A stretch of DNA of 64,000 bases from Nitrospira sp. Lineage in GTDB: Bacteria > Nitrospirota > Nitrospiria > Nitrospirales > Nitrospiraceae. The position numbers and the translations under genes were made by a program. Positions 1 to 12,778 of this stretch are shown here, piece by piece. The DNA lies in NCBI GenBank assembly GCA_024998595.1, contig JACOEK010000001.1:620001-684000 (forward strand). Direction: 5' to 3'. Positions within the stretch are counted from its first letter, which is position 1. The number at the start of each line of letters is the position of its first letter. The notes beneath the pieces were generated by a model. The model was not told the DNA's origin, ran no database searches, and saw only the letters and a list, made by a program, of their open reading frames with translations.

Positions 1-19
1 GCCTGCGCGTTGGCTAGGT

Positions 20-55
20 GCTGAAGGGGTGAGACCGTTCATCCCCATATTCAGC
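20..55 (+). other. Inverted repeat / stem-loop upstream of the rTCA operon
   Basis: GCTGAA GGGG TGA ... TCA T CCCC ATA TTCAGC forms an imperfect hairpin of about 13 pairs with a 6-nt apical loop. No T-run follows on the plus strand, so it is not a convincing terminator. It lies about 170 nt before aclB and could be the 3' end of an upstream transcript or a 5' leader structure. No coding sequence was seen in the first 225 nt, and the stretch from about 61 to 85 is AT-rich. Confidence 0.35.
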
Positions 56-225
56 AGGACAATATAAACTTATCAATTATTTATGGTGATGAATCTTCAG
101 TGCTCATTATGGTAGGACTTCTGTGCTGACAGCTTGGGCCTTTTGGAGGATTGAGCTAATCAGCAGAATTCGGTACTCTACCGCTCCGTTTCTTGGCCCT
201 ATCACATACCAAGGAGTCGTCAATC

Positions 226-1425
226 ATGGCGAAAGTGCTGGAAGGTCCCGGGATGGGGCTGATGAAGAAGTGGGGAATTAATGTTCCCAATTATGTTGTC
301 GTCACTTCAGTCGATGAGCTAACCAAGCTGGGGCAAGCCAATGAATGGCTGAAGAAGTCTAAGCTTGTTGCCAAGGCGCATGAAGCGCTCGGTTCGCGTT
401 TTAAGCTGGGATTGGTCAAGGTCGATTTAGATTTCAAGGCTGCGGAAGCCGCAACCAAGGAAATGATCGGCCGCCAAGTCGGTAGCATCACCGTGACCCA
501 GGTCATTGTCTCGGAAATGATCCCGCACAAGGAAGAATATTATTGTGCGGTGAAATCGACTCGTGAGGGCAGTGAAATCCTTGTGGCCAATTGTGGCGGG
601 ATTGAAGTTGAGTCTAATTGGGAGCGTGTCAAACGCTTGTGTCTTGAAATTGGGCAATCTCCTTCTCCGGAATCCCTTGAAAAGTTGAGCAAAGACGCAG
701 GGTTCTCCGGCGGACTTGCCAAAAAAATGGCTGAGTTCGCGGGGAAAATGTTTGCCTGTTTTGATAGTGAGGACGCGCAGTACCTCGAAGTGAACCCGGT
801 AGTTTTGCGAGCCGGCGATGATGAGTTGGTTGCCCTTGATGCGGTCACTCTCCTCGACGGCGATGCCAAGTTCAGGCATCCCGATTGGAACTTTGCCTTC
901 GCCGCGGAATTTGGCCGAGCCTACTCCAAGCAAGAGATTGAGGTCATGGCGGTTGACAGCAAGATCAAGGGCTCAGTTAAATTCATTGAGATTCCTGGTG
1001 GCGATACAGCCATGTTGCCTGCCGGCGGGGGCGCCAGTGTGTATTACTCGGATGCTGTAGTGGCTCGTGGCGGCAAGTTGGCGAATTATGCGGAATACTC
1101 TGGGGATCCACCCGATTGGGCGGTCGAAGTTCTAACCGAAAAAGTGTGCTCCCTTCCTGGTATTAAAAACATCATTGTCGGTGGTGCCATTGCAAATTTC
1201 ACCGATGTGAAAAAGACATTCGGCGGCATCATCAACGGTTTTCGCAAAGCCAAGTCAGAAGGCAAACTGAAGAACGTGAAGATTTGGGTGCGTCGTGGTG
1301 GGCCGCGTGAAAAAGAAGGCCTGGATGCGATGCGCGCGCTGAAAGACGAAGGCTTTGATATCAATGTCTTCGACCGCAATACACCGCTCACCGACATTGT
1401 CGACAAGGCGCTCCAAGCAAAGTAG
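226..1425 (+). CDS. aclB: ATP-citrate lyase, small (beta) subunit
   Basis: This is the ATP-grasp-like subunit of ATP-citrate lyase, which cleaves citrate with ATP and CoA to acetyl-CoA and oxaloacetate, the step that lets the TCA cycle run reductively for CO2 fixation. The 399-aa product aligns by eye with the N-terminal part of eukaryotic ACLY: STREGSEILVANCGGIEVE, YLEVNPVV, and the MLPAGGGASVYYSD / LANYAEYSGDPP block match family motifs. The length matches the roughly 398-aa AclB of green sulfur bacteria. The track starts at TTG 193, but ATG 226 has AAGGAG 9 nt upstream and gives the expected N-terminus. It is first in a run of eight co-directional genes and lies 42 nt before aclA. The two-subunit form differs from the separate citryl-CoA synthetase and lyase of Aquificales. 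Confidence 0.93.
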   Translation: MAKVLEGPGMGLMKKWGINVPNYVVVTSVDELTKLGQANEWLKKSKLVAKAHEALGSRFKLGLVKVDLDFKAAEAATKEMIGRQVGSITVTQVIVSEMIPHKEEYYCAVKSTREGSEILVANCGGIEVESNWERVKRLCLEIGQSPSPESLEKLSKDAGFSGGLAKKMAEFAGKMFACFDSEDAQYLEVNPVVLRAGDDELVALDAVTLLDGDAKFRHPDWNFAFAAEFGRAYSKQEIEVMAVDSKIKGSVKFIEIPGGDTAMLPAGGGASVYYSDAVVARGGKLANYAEYSGDPPDWAVEVLTEKVCSLPGIKNIIVGGAIANFTDVKKTFGGIINGFRKAKSEGKLKNVKIWVRRGGPREKEGLDAMRALKDEGFDINVFDRNTPLTDIVDKALQAK

Positions 1426-1467
1426 CCTGCCGCCTATGACCAACTGAATATAAGGGGAGATCCCGAG

Positions 1468-3288
1468 ATGAGTATTCTGGCAAACAAAGACACCCGTGTG
1501 GTGATCCAGGGTGGTCAAGCCGGTGTCAACGCCGCCCGCCGCATGGCCGAGTTCTGTTATCTCATCAAGCGTCCGCTGAACGTCGAGGCGTTTGTCTATC
1601 CGCCCGATGCCGGCAAGACGAATGAGATCCCCTACGGCAGTGGCCTCATCGCTATTCCTGTGTACAAGTCCATCGCGGAAGCGACCAAGCATCATCCGAC
1701 TCTGAATACGAGCCTGGTCTATATCGGCGCTGACCGTGCGATGAAGGGCGGCATGGAAGCGCTCGACGATTCACATATCAAGGTGGTCTCAATGATCACT
1801 GAAGGGGTGCCGGAGAAGGATGCGAAGATTCTCGGGGCCCATGCGCGCAAGTTGGGGAAGGTCTTTAACGGGCCGTCGTCCATCGGCATCATCTCTGCCG
1901 GAGCGTGCCGTCTTGGGGTGATCGGTGGTGCGTTCGACAATCTCGTTCTTTCCAAGCTGTATCGCGAAGGATCGTTCGGTGTGATCACCAAGTCTGGCGG
2001 TCTCTCGAACGAAATTATCTGGATCTGCTCTCAGTTTGCCGACGGAATCACAACGGCCATCGGTATCGGCGGCGATGCCTATCCTGGAACTGATTACGTC
2101 AGTTATCTCGAGATGTTCGAAAACGATCCGCAAACGAAGGCGGTGGTGATCGTCGGCGAAATGGGCGGTGATCTCGAAGAACGTGCCGCCGAATGGTATG
2201 GCGCGAAGAAGCGCCGGGTGAAGTTGATTGCCGTGGTCTCCGGTTTCTGTCAGGAGAGTCTGCCGAAGGGAATGAAGTTCGGTCACGCTGGGGCCAAAGA
2301 AGGCATGAAGGGCGAAGGATCGGCTCGGTCCAAGTCTGATGCGCTGAAAAAGTCCGGTGCACTCGTGCCACCTACCTTCGGCGCGCTTGGCCCTGCCATC
2401 AAAGAAACCTACCAAGATCTTTTGAAGTCCGGTCAGGTAAAGGAGCCGGTCGAACCGGCGACGTTGCCTAAATTGCCGAAAACCGTCGAAGAGGCGATGA
2501 AGGCGGATGAGGTCATGGTGGCGCCGCTGATCCGCACGACCATCAGTGATGACCGTGGCGATGAACCCTGCTATGACGGTTATCCTGCCTCTGAACTCAT
2601 CAACAAAGGCTACGAAATTCCTCACGTCATCGGACTTTTATGGGACAAACGGCTTATCTCGAAGCAGGAAGCGGAAATCATTAAACGCATCATGATGCTC
2701 TCTGCTGATCATGGCCCGTGCGTGAGTGGGGCCTATGCGACGATCTTGGCTGCCTGTGCTGGCATTGGGTTGTCACAGTCGGTTGCGGCGGGCATGATCA
2801 TGATTGGCCCGCGATTCGGTGGGGCTGTTACTGATGCCGGCCGGTTCTTCAAGTATGCCGTCGACAACAAGATGTCGGTCGACGAATTTCTGGCTTATAT
2901 GAAGAAAAACCATGGCCCGGTACCAGGTATCGGCCATCGTGTGAAGAGCCTGCGCAATCCGGACAAGCGAGTCAAGGAACTCGTTGGCTACGTGAAAAGC
3001 CTCAAGGTCAAGACCCCGTGTTTAGACTTTGCGCTTGAAGTGGAGAAGATCACATCGGTGAAGAAGGACAATTTGATCCTGAACGTCGACGGGACCATGG
3101 CTGCTGTGTTGGTCGATATCGGATTCCCGGTTGATAGCCTGAACGGCTTTTTCATTCTATCGCGTACGATTGGATTGATCGGTCACTGGGTTGATCAGAA
3201 GCGTCAAGATAGCCGCTTGATTCGGTTGTTCGATTATTTGGTGAATTATGCGGCGCCTAAGCGTCGCGAGGTGCCGCCCCTGAAGTAG
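1468..3288 (+). CDS. aclA: ATP-citrate lyase, large (alpha) subunit
   Basis: This 606-aa protein is the catalytic large subunit of ATP-citrate lyase. Residues 1-330 resemble the CoA-binding and ligase domains of succinyl-CoA synthetase alpha; the predicted phosphohistidine is His273 in KFGHAGAKEG, matching the FGHAGA motif of ACLY. Residues from about 340 form a citrate-synthase-like lyase domain, with GPCVSGAYATILAACAG, GPRFGGAVTDA and PVPGIGHRVKS. The fused ligase and lyase domains make this ATP-citrate lyase rather than separate citryl-CoA enzymes. The start at ATG 1468 follows AAGGGGAGA. The gene is translated directly after aclB and before aconitase. Together the two subunits are the key marker for reductive TCA autotrophy, as known in Nitrospira and Chlorobi. 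Confidence 0.95.
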   Translation: MSILANKDTRVVIQGGQAGVNAARRMAEFCYLIKRPLNVEAFVYPPDAGKTNEIPYGSGLIAIPVYKSIAEATKHHPTLNTSLVYIGADRAMKGGMEALDDSHIKVVSMITEGVPEKDAKILGAHARKLGKVFNGPSSIGIISAGACRLGVIGGAFDNLVLSKLYREGSFGVITKSGGLSNEIIWICSQFADGITTAIGIGGDAYPGTDYVSYLEMFENDPQTKAVVIVGEMGGDLEERAAEWYGAKKRRVKLIAVVSGFCQESLPKGMKFGHAGAKEGMKGEGSARSKSDALKKSGALVPPTFGALGPAIKETYQDLLKSGQVKEPVEPATLPKLPKTVEEAMKADEVMVAPLIRTTISDDRGDEPCYDGYPASELINKGYEIPHVIGLLWDKRLISKQEAEIIKRIMMLSADHGPCVSGAYATILAACAGIGLSQSVAAGMIMIGPRFGGAVTDAGRFFKYAVDNKMSVDEFLAYMKKNHGPVPGIGHRVKSLRNPDKRVKELVGYVKSLKVKTPCLDFALEVEKITSVKKDNLILNVDGTMAAVLVDIGFPVDSLNGFFILSRTIGLIGHWVDQKRQDSRLIRLFDYLVNYAAPKRREVPPLK

Positions 3289-3394
3289 CATCCAACGTGA
3301 CCTGTTTTTTGTGAGAGATCCGGCTGGAGCCAATCTCTTATTCATAGGACGGGGACGCAACCCATAGATAGTAATAACCGACGGAGAACCCACT

Positions 3395-5641
3395 ATGTCC
3401 ATGGATCTCGCCAAAGCACTCTACGCCAAGATGCCGGATGTCTTTGCAAAGGCCAGAAAGAAGTTTGGCCGGGGATTGACGCTTGCCGAAAAGATTCTTG
3501 TCTCGCACGCGGATAACTTTGATAGCCAGAATTGGGAGCGGGGCAAGGCTATGTTGGCGCTCCGTCCGGATCGTGTGGCCATGCAGGATGCCACAGCTCA
3601 GATGGCGGTGCTGCAGTTCATGCAAGCCAACAAGAACAAAGCTGCTGTGCCGAGCACGATCCACTGTGACCACTTGATTCGTGCGGAAATGGGATCACAA
3701 AAGGATCTTCTCCGCGCGTTGGATGAGAACAAGGAAGTCTACAATTTTCTCGCCTCGGCTGCAAAAAAGTACGGCATCGGGTTTTGGAAGCCGGGTGCCG
3801 GCATCATCCACCAGGTCGTATTGGAGAACTACGCTTTTCCCGGGTGCTTGATCATCGGAACCGATTCGCACACCCCAAATGGCGGGGGCTTAGGAGGACT
3901 GGCGATCGGTGTTGGCGGGGCGGATGCTGGTGAAGTCATGGCTGGCCTACCCTGGGAAGTGCTTCATCCAAAATTGATCGGCGTACGATTGACCGGCAAG
4001 CTCAACGGCTGGGCTTCTCCGAAAGACGTGATTCTTTATCTGTGCGGACTGCTTACGGTGAAAGGCGGCACCAACAAGATCGTTGAATACTTCGGCCCAG
4101 GCGCCGAAACCATTAGCGCGACCGGTAAGGGAACCATCTGCAACATGGGTGCAGAATTAGGCGCCACGACCTCCGTCTTTCCGTTCGATGAGAAGATGGT
4201 GGCCTATATGAAGATTACCGACCGCGCCGATCTGGCGACCTTCACGCAGTCGCATAAAGATCTGCTGGTGGCCGATCCTGAAGTCGCTCAGTCGCCCGAA
4301 AAATACTACGATCAGATTGTCGAGATCGACCTTTCGAAGCTGGAGCCGCACGTCGTCGGTCCCCACACGCCTGATCTTGCTCGGCCCATTTCAAAATTGA
4401 AAGCCGAGGCGCAGGAAAAGGGATATCCGATCGAATTGAAGGCGGCGTTGATCGGCAGTTGTACGAATTCCTCGTATGAGGACATTAGCCGTTCCGCCCA
4501 CGTGGCCCAGCAAGCATTGAAGGCCGGCCTGAAGGCGAAGGCTTCATTCCTTATCTCTCCGGGCTCTGAGCGTATTTATCACACGATGAAGCGGGACGGC
4601 TTCATGGATACGTTCGAAAAGCTCGGCGGAACTGTATTGTCCAATTCCTGCGGTCCCTGCATTGGACAGTGGAAGCGGGCAGACGGAGTCAAAGGGCGGG
4701 CGGACTCCATTGTCAGCTCTTTCAATCGGAATTTCCCAGGGCGCAATGACGGTATCAGCGAAACGCTATCGTTCCTCGCCAGTCCGGAAGTTGTGACTGC
4801 CTACGCGATCACTGGCGACCTAGGCTTTGACCCGGTCAACCAGTCGCTCAAGGGGGCAGACGGGAAGGAGTTCAAGCTGCAGCCGCCGGTTGGGGAGGAA
4901 TTACCGGCTAAAGGCTTTGCGAAAGGCGAAGAAGGCTTCGTGGCGCCGGCTGAAGATGGTTCAAATCTGACCGTTGACATTCCGCCGACCAGCGAGCGAT
5001 TGCAGCTGTTGAAGCCTTTCCCGAAATGGGATGGCAAAGACTTCGAGAAACTTCCACTCTTGATTAAGACCAAAGGTAAGACTACGACTGACCATATTTC
5101 CCCAGCCGGGCCGTGGCTCAAGTTCCGGGGTCATTTGGACAAGATCAGCGACAATATGTTCTTGGGTGCTAACAATACCTTCTCGTCGGAGCCTGGGAAG
5201 GGGACCAACGTGCTAACCGGTGAATCCAATCTCACGATGGCGCAGATCGCTCGCGCGTATAAGGCCCAAGGCATCGGGTCCATTGTGGTGGGAGACGAAA
5301 ACTACGGCGAGGGCAGCAGCCGCGAACATGCCGCCATGTCTCCGCGTTTCTTGAATGTGAAGGTAGTGATCACGAAAAGTTTTGCTCGAATCCATGAGAC
5401 CAATTTGAAGAAGCAGGGCATTCTAGCGTTGACGTTTGCTGATCCTAAGGACTACGAGAAGATCGAACAGCAAGATCGCATTAGCGTGACGGGTTTGAAC
5501 AATCTTACACCTGGCAAGCCCGTGCAGGTCACGATTCACAAGCCGGATGGAAAGGCGTTCACCATCCAGACGAACCACAGTATCACTGAACAGCAGATCG
5601 CGTGGTTTAAGGCGGGTTCCGCGTTGAACGCCCTGAACTAA
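3395..5641 (+). CDS. acn: Aconitate hydratase, mitochondrial type
   Basis: This enzyme interconverts citrate and isocitrate through cis-aconitate using a [4Fe-4S] cluster. The 748-aa length fits the mitochondrial-type family rather than the roughly 890-aa AcnA. Cluster-ligand motifs are visible in [15 protein letters not shown] and [11 protein letters not shown], and the substrate-binding [13 protein letters not shown] segment sits in the swivel domain. [24 protein letters not shown] is the typical N-terminal block. The ATG at 3395 has GGAG upstream. It lies 106 nt after aclA and 24 nt before isocitrate dehydrogenase, inside the rTCA operon, where it should run in the citrate-to-isocitrate or reverse direction depending on flux. 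Confidence 0.94.
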   Translation: MSMDLAKALYAKMPDVFAKARKKFGRGLTLAEKILVSHADNFDSQNWERGKAMLALRPDRVAMQDATAQMAVLQFMQANKNKAAVPSTIHCDHLIRAEMGSQKDLLRALDENKEVYNFLASAAKKYGIGFWKPGAGIIHQVVLENYAFPGCLIIGTDSHTPNGGGLGGLAIGVGGADAGEVMAGLPWEVLHPKLIGVRLTGKLNGWASPKDVILYLCGLLTVKGGTNKIVEYFGPGAETISATGKGTICNMGAELGATTSVFPFDEKMVAYMKITDRADLATFTQSHKDLLVADPEVAQSPEKYYDQIVEIDLSKLEPHVVGPHTPDLARPISKLKAEAQEKGYPIELKAALIGSCTNSSYEDISRSAHVAQQALKAGLKAKASFLISPGSERIYHTMKRDGFMDTFEKLGGTVLSNSCGPCIGQWKRADGVKGRADSIVSSFNRNFPGRNDGISETLSFLASPEVVTAYAITGDLGFDPVNQSLKGADGKEFKLQPPVGEELPAKGFAKGEEGFVAPAEDGSNLTVDIPPTSERLQLLKPFPKWDGKDFEKLPLLIKTKGKTTTDHISPAGPWLKFRGHLDKISDNMFLGANNTFSSEPGKGTNVLTGESNLTMAQIARAYKAQGIGSIVVGDENYGEGSSREHAAMSPRFLNVKVVITKSFARIHETNLKKQGILALTFADPKDYEKIEQQDRISVTGLNNLTPGKPVQVTIHKPDGKAFTIQTNHSITEQQIAWFKAGSALNALN

Positions 5642-7897
<2,256 letters not shown>

Positions 7898-7978
7898 ATG
7901 GGTATTAGCTGAATAAGCCTCAGGGCGGAGGGAGTGAATTCTCCCTTCGCCACCCTTTCCACGGTTCGCGAGAAAATC

Positions 7979-8689
7979 ATGGCACAAGAAGACAGCAATG
8001 TGATCGATCAGCCGGAAGTGTTGCGCCACAAAATGGTGTCGATTGAAATTTCCGGTAAGAAGTACGAAGTGCCGGAAGGTATTACCGTGATCAAGGCCTT
8101 GTGGCACACCGGTCAGGAAGTGGTGCGGGGTGCTGGGTGTCTTGGGGGATTCTGTGGCGCTTGTGCGACATATTACCGCACGAAGGACGATCCCAAGGTT
8201 CGAACATGTTTAGCTTGTCAAATGGCTGTTGAAGACGGCATGTCCTTTACCATCATGCCTCCGTTTCCAGCGCGTAAAGCGCTCTACGACATTCAGTCAC
8301 TCAAAGATCCCAAACAAGATCTCTTTAATTTGTACCCAGAGGCGCCGCTCTGTAGGAATTGCAATGCTTGCACGGAGGCCTGTCCTCAGAAAATTGATGT
8401 GCGAGAAGGCGTCTGGAAAGCAGTATTTGGCGACTTTAAAAGCGTATCAGAAATGTTCATGGATTGTGTCATGTGCGGCATGTGTACACCCGTATGTATT
8501 GCCGACATCGCTCCAAACCTGGTGGCGCTGTATGTAAGCCGAGCACAGGGGGCTCATTTTACCGAGAAGCCACTGGGCCTTGATATCCGCATCAAAGAAA
8601 TTCAGGACGGTCGATTCAACGACGAGTGGAACAAGGTGCTCGCGATGAGCGAGCAGCAGTTGGCCGATCACTGTGCGACAGTAAAGTAA
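7979..8689 (+). CDS. frdB: Fumarate reductase/succinate dehydrogenase-like iron-sulfur subunit
   Basis: This is a 236-aa electron-transfer subunit expected to pair with the flavoprotein encoded next. An N-terminal plant-ferredoxin-like domain carries Cys54, 59, 62 and 77/80 (GCLGGFCGAC ... RTCLAC), suited to a [2Fe-2S] cluster. A C-terminal HdrC-like domain carries CRNCNACTEACP (125-135) and CVMCGMCTPVC (163-173), suited to two [4Fe-4S] clusters. Canonical SdhB has a different third-cluster pattern with a [3Fe-4S] site. No transmembrane segments are visible and no cytochrome b or anchor subunit lies nearby. The track starts at GTG 7934, but ATG 7979 begins MAQEDSN closer to the conserved domain; neither start has an ideal ribosome site. 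The role in fumarate reduction is inferred from operon context. Confidence 0.8.
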   Translation: MAQEDSNVIDQPEVLRHKMVSIEISGKKYEVPEGITVIKALWHTGQEVVRGAGCLGGFCGACATYYRTKDDPKVRTCLACQMAVEDGMSFTIMPPFPARKALYDIQSLKDPKQDLFNLYPEAPLCRNCNACTEACPQKIDVREGVWKAVFGDFKSVSEMFMDCVMCGMCTPVCIADIAPNLVALYVSRAQGAHFTEKPLGLDIRIKEIQDGRFNDEWNKVLAMSEQQLADHCATVK

Positions 8690-8757
8690 TGCGTTGTGCC
8701 GTCAGCCGGTTCTGAGCGCGTGGCTCGGGTACTGTGCTCCGCGCTGAAAGTAAAACC

Positions 8758-10359
8758 ATGGATATTCATGCACTCCAGCAGATTGTTCACCAAACCCGAG
8801 ATGCTCGTCGCAAGCAGACCATTCCAAAATTCTCCCCTGCCGATCGCGACCAGTTAATTCACAAGTACCATCCGGATTATCGAGCGAGCGCCTATCGACC
8901 GATTCGTTTTGGGCCAAATGCCGACGATCAAACAGTTGTCGAGCTGGCTGCGCTGCTCGAAGGTGACAGCTCAATCCCAGAGCATATTGATCTGACGCCC
9001 CACTATACGACGGATGTGTTGGTTGTTGGCGGTGGGGGCGCCGGGTGTGCTGCGGCGCTTCACGCTCACGCTACAGGGGCAAAGGTTATCCTTGCCACAA
9101 AACTTCGTCTTGGCGATTCCAATAGCGTGATGGCTCAGGGGGGTATGCAAATCTCGGTTGCCCCTGAAGACTCTCCGGTCACCCATTTTCTTGACACCCT
9201 CAAGGGCGGGCACATGCAGAATGACCATGAGCTGCTCAAGGTCATGGTGGAAGAGGGGCCGTCTATCGCCAAATGGCTCATTGAGCTTGGTGTGCTCTTT
9301 GATCGGCAAGCCGACGGAAACTTGCACGTAAAAAAGGGCGGCGGTAGCTCAAAGCCGCGTCTTCTTACGTGTTCGGACTACACCGGCCTTGAAATCATGC
9401 GTGTGCTGAAGGACGAAGTGCTGAACCAGAAAATTCAGCTTCTTGAGTTCTGCGCGGCTGTCGAATTATTGAGTGATGAAAATGGTCAGTGTACGGGGGC
9501 GATTTTTAAGGATCTCGACAACCATCGGCATGTCGTTGTCGCTGCCAAATCGGTCATTCTTGCAACCGGTGGCATCGGACGATTGCATATCCAGGGATTT
9601 CCCACCAGCAATCACTACGGCGCGACCGGCGACGGGTTATGCCTCTCGTATCGGATGGGCGCAAAACTTGACCATATCGATACGTTTCAGTATCACCCCT
9701 CCGGCGCGGTGTATCCTGAGCAATTGATTGGAGCGTTGGTCACGGAAGGTATCAGGTCAGAGGGTGGCCATCTCGTGAATGCCAAGGGTGAACGGTTTGT
9801 GAATGAGCTGGATACCCGTGACGTGGTCTCGTCCTCAATCATTCGGGAATGTGAGGAAGGCCGCGGAATTCGCACGATGTCAGGTCGAATCGGGGTTTGG
9901 TTGGATACGCCGTTACTCGATGCGGAACATGGGCCGGGGACGGTGGAAAAGCATTTTCCTGCCATGATGATGCAATTCGAACGCTTTGGCATCGATATCA
10001 GTAAGGATCCGGTGCTGATCTATCCGACTCTGCACTACCAGAACGGCGGTGTGAAGATCGATGCGAATTCCGAAACCAACGTCAAGAATCTATTCGTCGC
10101 GGGGGAAGCATCCGGAGGATTGCATGGCCGGAATCGATTGATGGGCAATTCGTTGCTCGATTTGATGGTCTTCGGCAAACGTTCAGGGTTAACCGCCGCA
10201 TCGCGTGCCCTTTCCATGCCTCAAGGGAAACTTACTGTGAACCATTTGCAGCAGTTCCGAGCTGAGGCCAAGAAGCACGGAAATTCCAGCGGAGTGATTT
10301 CTCCCATGATCCTTCCTGCCTATACGCGGAAAGAAGCGGAGCGTACGGCCACCAAATGA
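8758..10359 (+). CDS. frdA: Fumarate reductase/succinate dehydrogenase-like flavoprotein subunit
   Basis: This 533-aa FAD protein belongs to the fumarate reductase/succinate dehydrogenase/L-aspartate oxidase family. The dinucleotide motif VVGGGGAGCAAA lies near residues 89-100. Other family blocks are QYHPSGAVYPEQLIGALVTEGIRSEGG, HYQNGGV, and HGRNRLMGNSLLDLMVFG. The segment equivalent to RSHTVxAQGG of SdhA is DSNSVMAQGG: the His that binds FAD covalently is Asn122, so the flavin is probably non-covalent, as in soluble relatives. An N-terminal extension of about 80 residues precedes the FAD domain, and the usual long C-terminal helical domain is shortened. The track start at GTG 8734 is possible; ATG 8758 is preferred. 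Operon position between icd and sucC supports fumarate reduction to succinate. Confidence 0.82.
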   Translation: MDIHALQQIVHQTRDARRKQTIPKFSPADRDQLIHKYHPDYRASAYRPIRFGPNADDQTVVELAALLEGDSSIPEHIDLTPHYTTDVLVVGGGGAGCAAALHAHATGAKVILATKLRLGDSNSVMAQGGMQISVAPEDSPVTHFLDTLKGGHMQNDHELLKVMVEEGPSIAKWLIELGVLFDRQADGNLHVKKGGGSSKPRLLTCSDYTGLEIMRVLKDEVLNQKIQLLEFCAAVELLSDENGQCTGAIFKDLDNHRHVVVAAKSVILATGGIGRLHIQGFPTSNHYGATGDGLCLSYRMGAKLDHIDTFQYHPSGAVYPEQLIGALVTEGIRSEGGHLVNAKGERFVNELDTRDVVSSSIIRECEEGRGIRTMSGRIGVWLDTPLLDAEHGPGTVEKHFPAMMMQFERFGIDISKDPVLIYPTLHYQNGGVKIDANSETNVKNLFVAGEASGGLHGRNRLMGNSLLDLMVFGKRSGLTAASRALSMPQGKLTVNHLQQFRAEAKKHGNSSGVISPMILPAYTRKEAERTATK

Positions 10360-10447
10360 GGCGGCGGTCGGTGTGACATAGGAGATCGCCGGGCTGTTGT
10401 GCGCGCTATGTTATTTGTCATGAGCCACTAGCTCTTATGAGGATTCA

Positions 10448-11626
10448 ATGAACGTTCATGAATTTCAGGCCAAGCAGTTGTTCGCACAATTTGGGGTGCC
10501 AGTGCCGCGTGGAAAGGAAATTACCTCGCCGGAGGGAGCGACTGCGTGGGCCAATGAACTAAATACCCCAGTGTTTGTCGTAAAGGCTCAGATTCATGCA
10601 GGCGGACGTGGGAAAGCCGGTGGGGTCAAGATCACAAAGGATAAGGGCGCCATTGCAGGCCTCGCCAAGGAATTGATCGGGAAGACCCTGATTACCCACC
10701 AAACGGGACCCAAAGGCAGAACAGTCCATCGATTGTTACTTGAGGAGGGTGCGAATATCGCCAAAGAGCTCTATTTGAGCATATTGGTGGATCGCGACAC
10801 CGGTTGGCCTACCTTTATTGCCAGTACCGAAGGCGGTATGGAAATCGAGGAGGTTGCTGAGAAAACTCCGGAGAAGATCATCAAGGAAGCGATCGATCCG
10901 GCTGTTGGATTTCAGGGCCATAATGGTCGCAATGTGGCCTTTGCCTTGGGGCTGCAGACCATGGAGCCGGCTGTCATCAATCCGTTTGTGCAGATGCTCG
11001 GCAATCTCTACCGTCTGTTCATGGAGAAACACGCCGCGCTCGTCGAAATCAATCCGTTAATCATCACCAAGGAAAAGACACTGGTCGCGTTGGACGGGAA
11101 GGTGTCGTTTGACGACAACGGATTGTTCAAACATGAAGATGTGCAAAAAATGCGGGATCTGAATGAGGAAGACCCGCTGGAAATCGAAGCGACGGCAAGC
11201 AACCTCAATTATGTAAAGCTTGACGGCAATATCGGCTGCATGGTGAACGGCGCGGGCCTCGCGATGGCGACGATGGATGTGATTAAGCTGGCGGGCAGTG
11301 AACCGGCCAACTTTCTGGACGTCGGCGGCGGGGCAACGAAAGACACCGTCGCAGCCGGTTTTCGGATTCTGCTGAAGGACCCGAACGTCAAAGGCATTTT
11401 TATCAACATTTTCGGCGGCATTGTGCGCTGCGAGCGTATCGCTCACGGCGTCATCGAAGCGGCCAAGGAAGTGAAGATTACAGTACCCTTAGTCGTTCGC
11501 CTTCAAGGTACAAATGCAGATGAGGGTCGGAAGCTGTTAGCAGATTCCGGCCTCAAGCTAGAGGTTGCCAACGATTTGTGGGAAGCGGCGCAGAAAATCG
11601 TCAAGCTGACCGGCAAGGCGGCGTAA
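10448..11626 (+). CDS. sucC: Succinyl-CoA synthetase, beta subunit (ADP-forming type)
   Basis: This is the 392-aa ATP-grasp subunit of succinyl-CoA synthetase, which couples succinate, CoA and nucleotide triphosphate to succinyl-CoA. Recognisable blocks are [46 protein letters not shown] and [21 protein letters not shown]. The length is near the usual 388 aa. The ATG at 10448 is preceded by TGAGGA. It is followed 11 nt later by sucD. In the rTCA operon the enzyme would run toward succinyl-CoA, supplying 2-oxoglutarate synthase. Confidence 0.96.
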   Translation: MNVHEFQAKQLFAQFGVPVPRGKEITSPEGATAWANELNTPVFVVKAQIHAGGRGKAGGVKITKDKGAIAGLAKELIGKTLITHQTGPKGRTVHRLLLEEGANIAKELYLSILVDRDTGWPTFIASTEGGMEIEEVAEKTPEKIIKEAIDPAVGFQGHNGRNVAFALGLQTMEPAVINPFVQMLGNLYRLFMEKHAALVEINPLIITKEKTLVALDGKVSFDDNGLFKHEDVQKMRDLNEEDPLEIEATASNLNYVKLDGNIGCMVNGAGLAMATMDVIKLAGSEPANFLDVGGGATKDTVAAGFRILLKDPNVKGIFINIFGGIVRCERIAHGVIEAAKEVKITVPLVVRLQGTNADEGRKLLADSGLKLEVANDLWEAAQKIVKLTGKAA

Positions 11627-11637
11627 AGGAGAAGACC

Positions 11638-12510
11638 GTGAGCATTCTCGTCAATAAGAATACGCGAGTAGTGGTGCAAGGAATCACGGGGAAGGAAGGG
11701 TCTTTCCACGCGACGCAGTGCAAAGCCTACGGTACGAAAATGGTCGCCGGGGTCACGCCCGGTAAAGCCGGTCAAGAAGTTGAAGGCATTCCTGTCTTCA
11801 ATACTGTGGTTGATGCCGTGAAAAAGACCGATTGCGACACTTCCCTAATTTTTGTGCCGCCTCCCTTTTGTGCGGATGCAATTTTGGAAGCCGCCGATGC
11901 AGGCGTGAAATTGATCATCTGCATAACCGAAGGCATTCCGGTCAATGATATGGTGAAAGTGAAACGGGCACTACACGGACGTGATGTCCGCCTGATCGGT
12001 CCAAACTGTCCTGGTGTCATTACAGTCGATGAGGCGAAAATCGGCATCATGCCGGGCTTCATCCACAAACGCGGCGTAGTCGGGGTCGTGTCTCGCAGCG
12101 GGACCTTGACCTATGAGGCTGTGCACCAGCTCTCCACGTTGGAACTCGGGGAGACGACCTGCGTGGGCATTGGCGGGGATCCGGTCAATGGGACAGGCTT
12201 CGTGGATGTTTTGCCGCTGTTTGAGAAGGACCCCGAAACACAGGCAGTAGTCATGATCGGGGAAATCGGTGGCGACGCCGAAGAGAAGGCAGCCGAGTAC
12301 ATCAAACAGCATGTGAAAAAGCCGGTGATCAGTTTTATCGCTGGGATCACTGCGCCTCCGGGCCGCCGTATGGGACATGCAGGAGCCATCATTTCAGGCG
12401 GAAAGGGAACGGCGACGGAAAAAATGAAGGCCCTCGAATCCGCTGGCGTTCGAGTCGTGAAAAATCCCGCCGAGATCGGCCATGCTGTGATGAAGGCTCT
12501 TGGGCGTTAG
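11638..12510 (+). CDS. sucD: Succinyl-CoA synthetase, alpha subunit
   Basis: This 290-aa subunit binds CoA and carries the phosphohistidine of succinyl-CoA synthetase. [26 protein letters not shown] is the classic N-terminus, and [18 protein letters not shown] contains the catalytic His. The true start is GTG 11638, with AAGGAG 6-7 nt upstream; the track's start at 11578 reads through the end of sucC. It is the last gene of the rTCA operon and is followed within 25 nt by a strong terminator. Its N-terminus resembles that of AclA, reflecting their common ancestry. Confidence 0.96.
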   Translation: MSILVNKNTRVVVQGITGKEGSFHATQCKAYGTKMVAGVTPGKAGQEVEGIPVFNTVVDAVKKTDCDTSLIFVPPPFCADAILEAADAGVKLIICITEGIPVNDMVKVKRALHGRDVRLIGPNCPGVITVDEAKIGIMPGFIHKRGVVGVVSRSGTLTYEAVHQLSTLELGETTCVGIGGDPVNGTGFVDVLPLFEKDPETQAVVMIGEIGGDAEEKAAEYIKQHVKKPVISFIAGITAPPGRRMGHAGAIISGGKGTATEKMKALESAGVRVVKNPAEIGHAVMKALGR

Positions 12511-12534
12511 CTGAACCGCATTCAGACATCTCTG

Positions 12535-12570
12535 GAGGGCGTCGGATCGGTCCGACGCCCTCTTTGTTTT
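12535..12570 (+). terminator. Rho-independent terminator of the rTCA operon
   Basis: GAGGGCGTCGGA-TCGG-TCCGACGCCCTC is a perfect 12-bp stem with a 4-nt loop, followed directly by TTTGTTTT. It lies 24 nt after the sucD stop codon and closes the aclB-sucD unit. Confidence 0.93.
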
Positions 12571-12778
12571 GAAGATGAAGGCAAGAATCCCTCGGCATAC
12601 TCGGCTTTTTGGCTCTTGTGTCAGAATCTTCCCTTTTTCCCTCGCGCCAGACGTGGTACTGTATGGTGCCAGCCCGAGGCGAATGACCCTCGAATGTTGG
12701 TCGCCTGATCGGATCGGGTTTAATCCGGAGTCGTAATTGTCCCGGAAAGGTCCGAACTGTCCATGAAAGGACACCACT

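Noticed and set aside
11578-11637. Track start of sucD at 11578
   Set aside because: It overlaps the end of sucC; GTG 11638 has an AAGGAG site and gives the conserved N-terminus.
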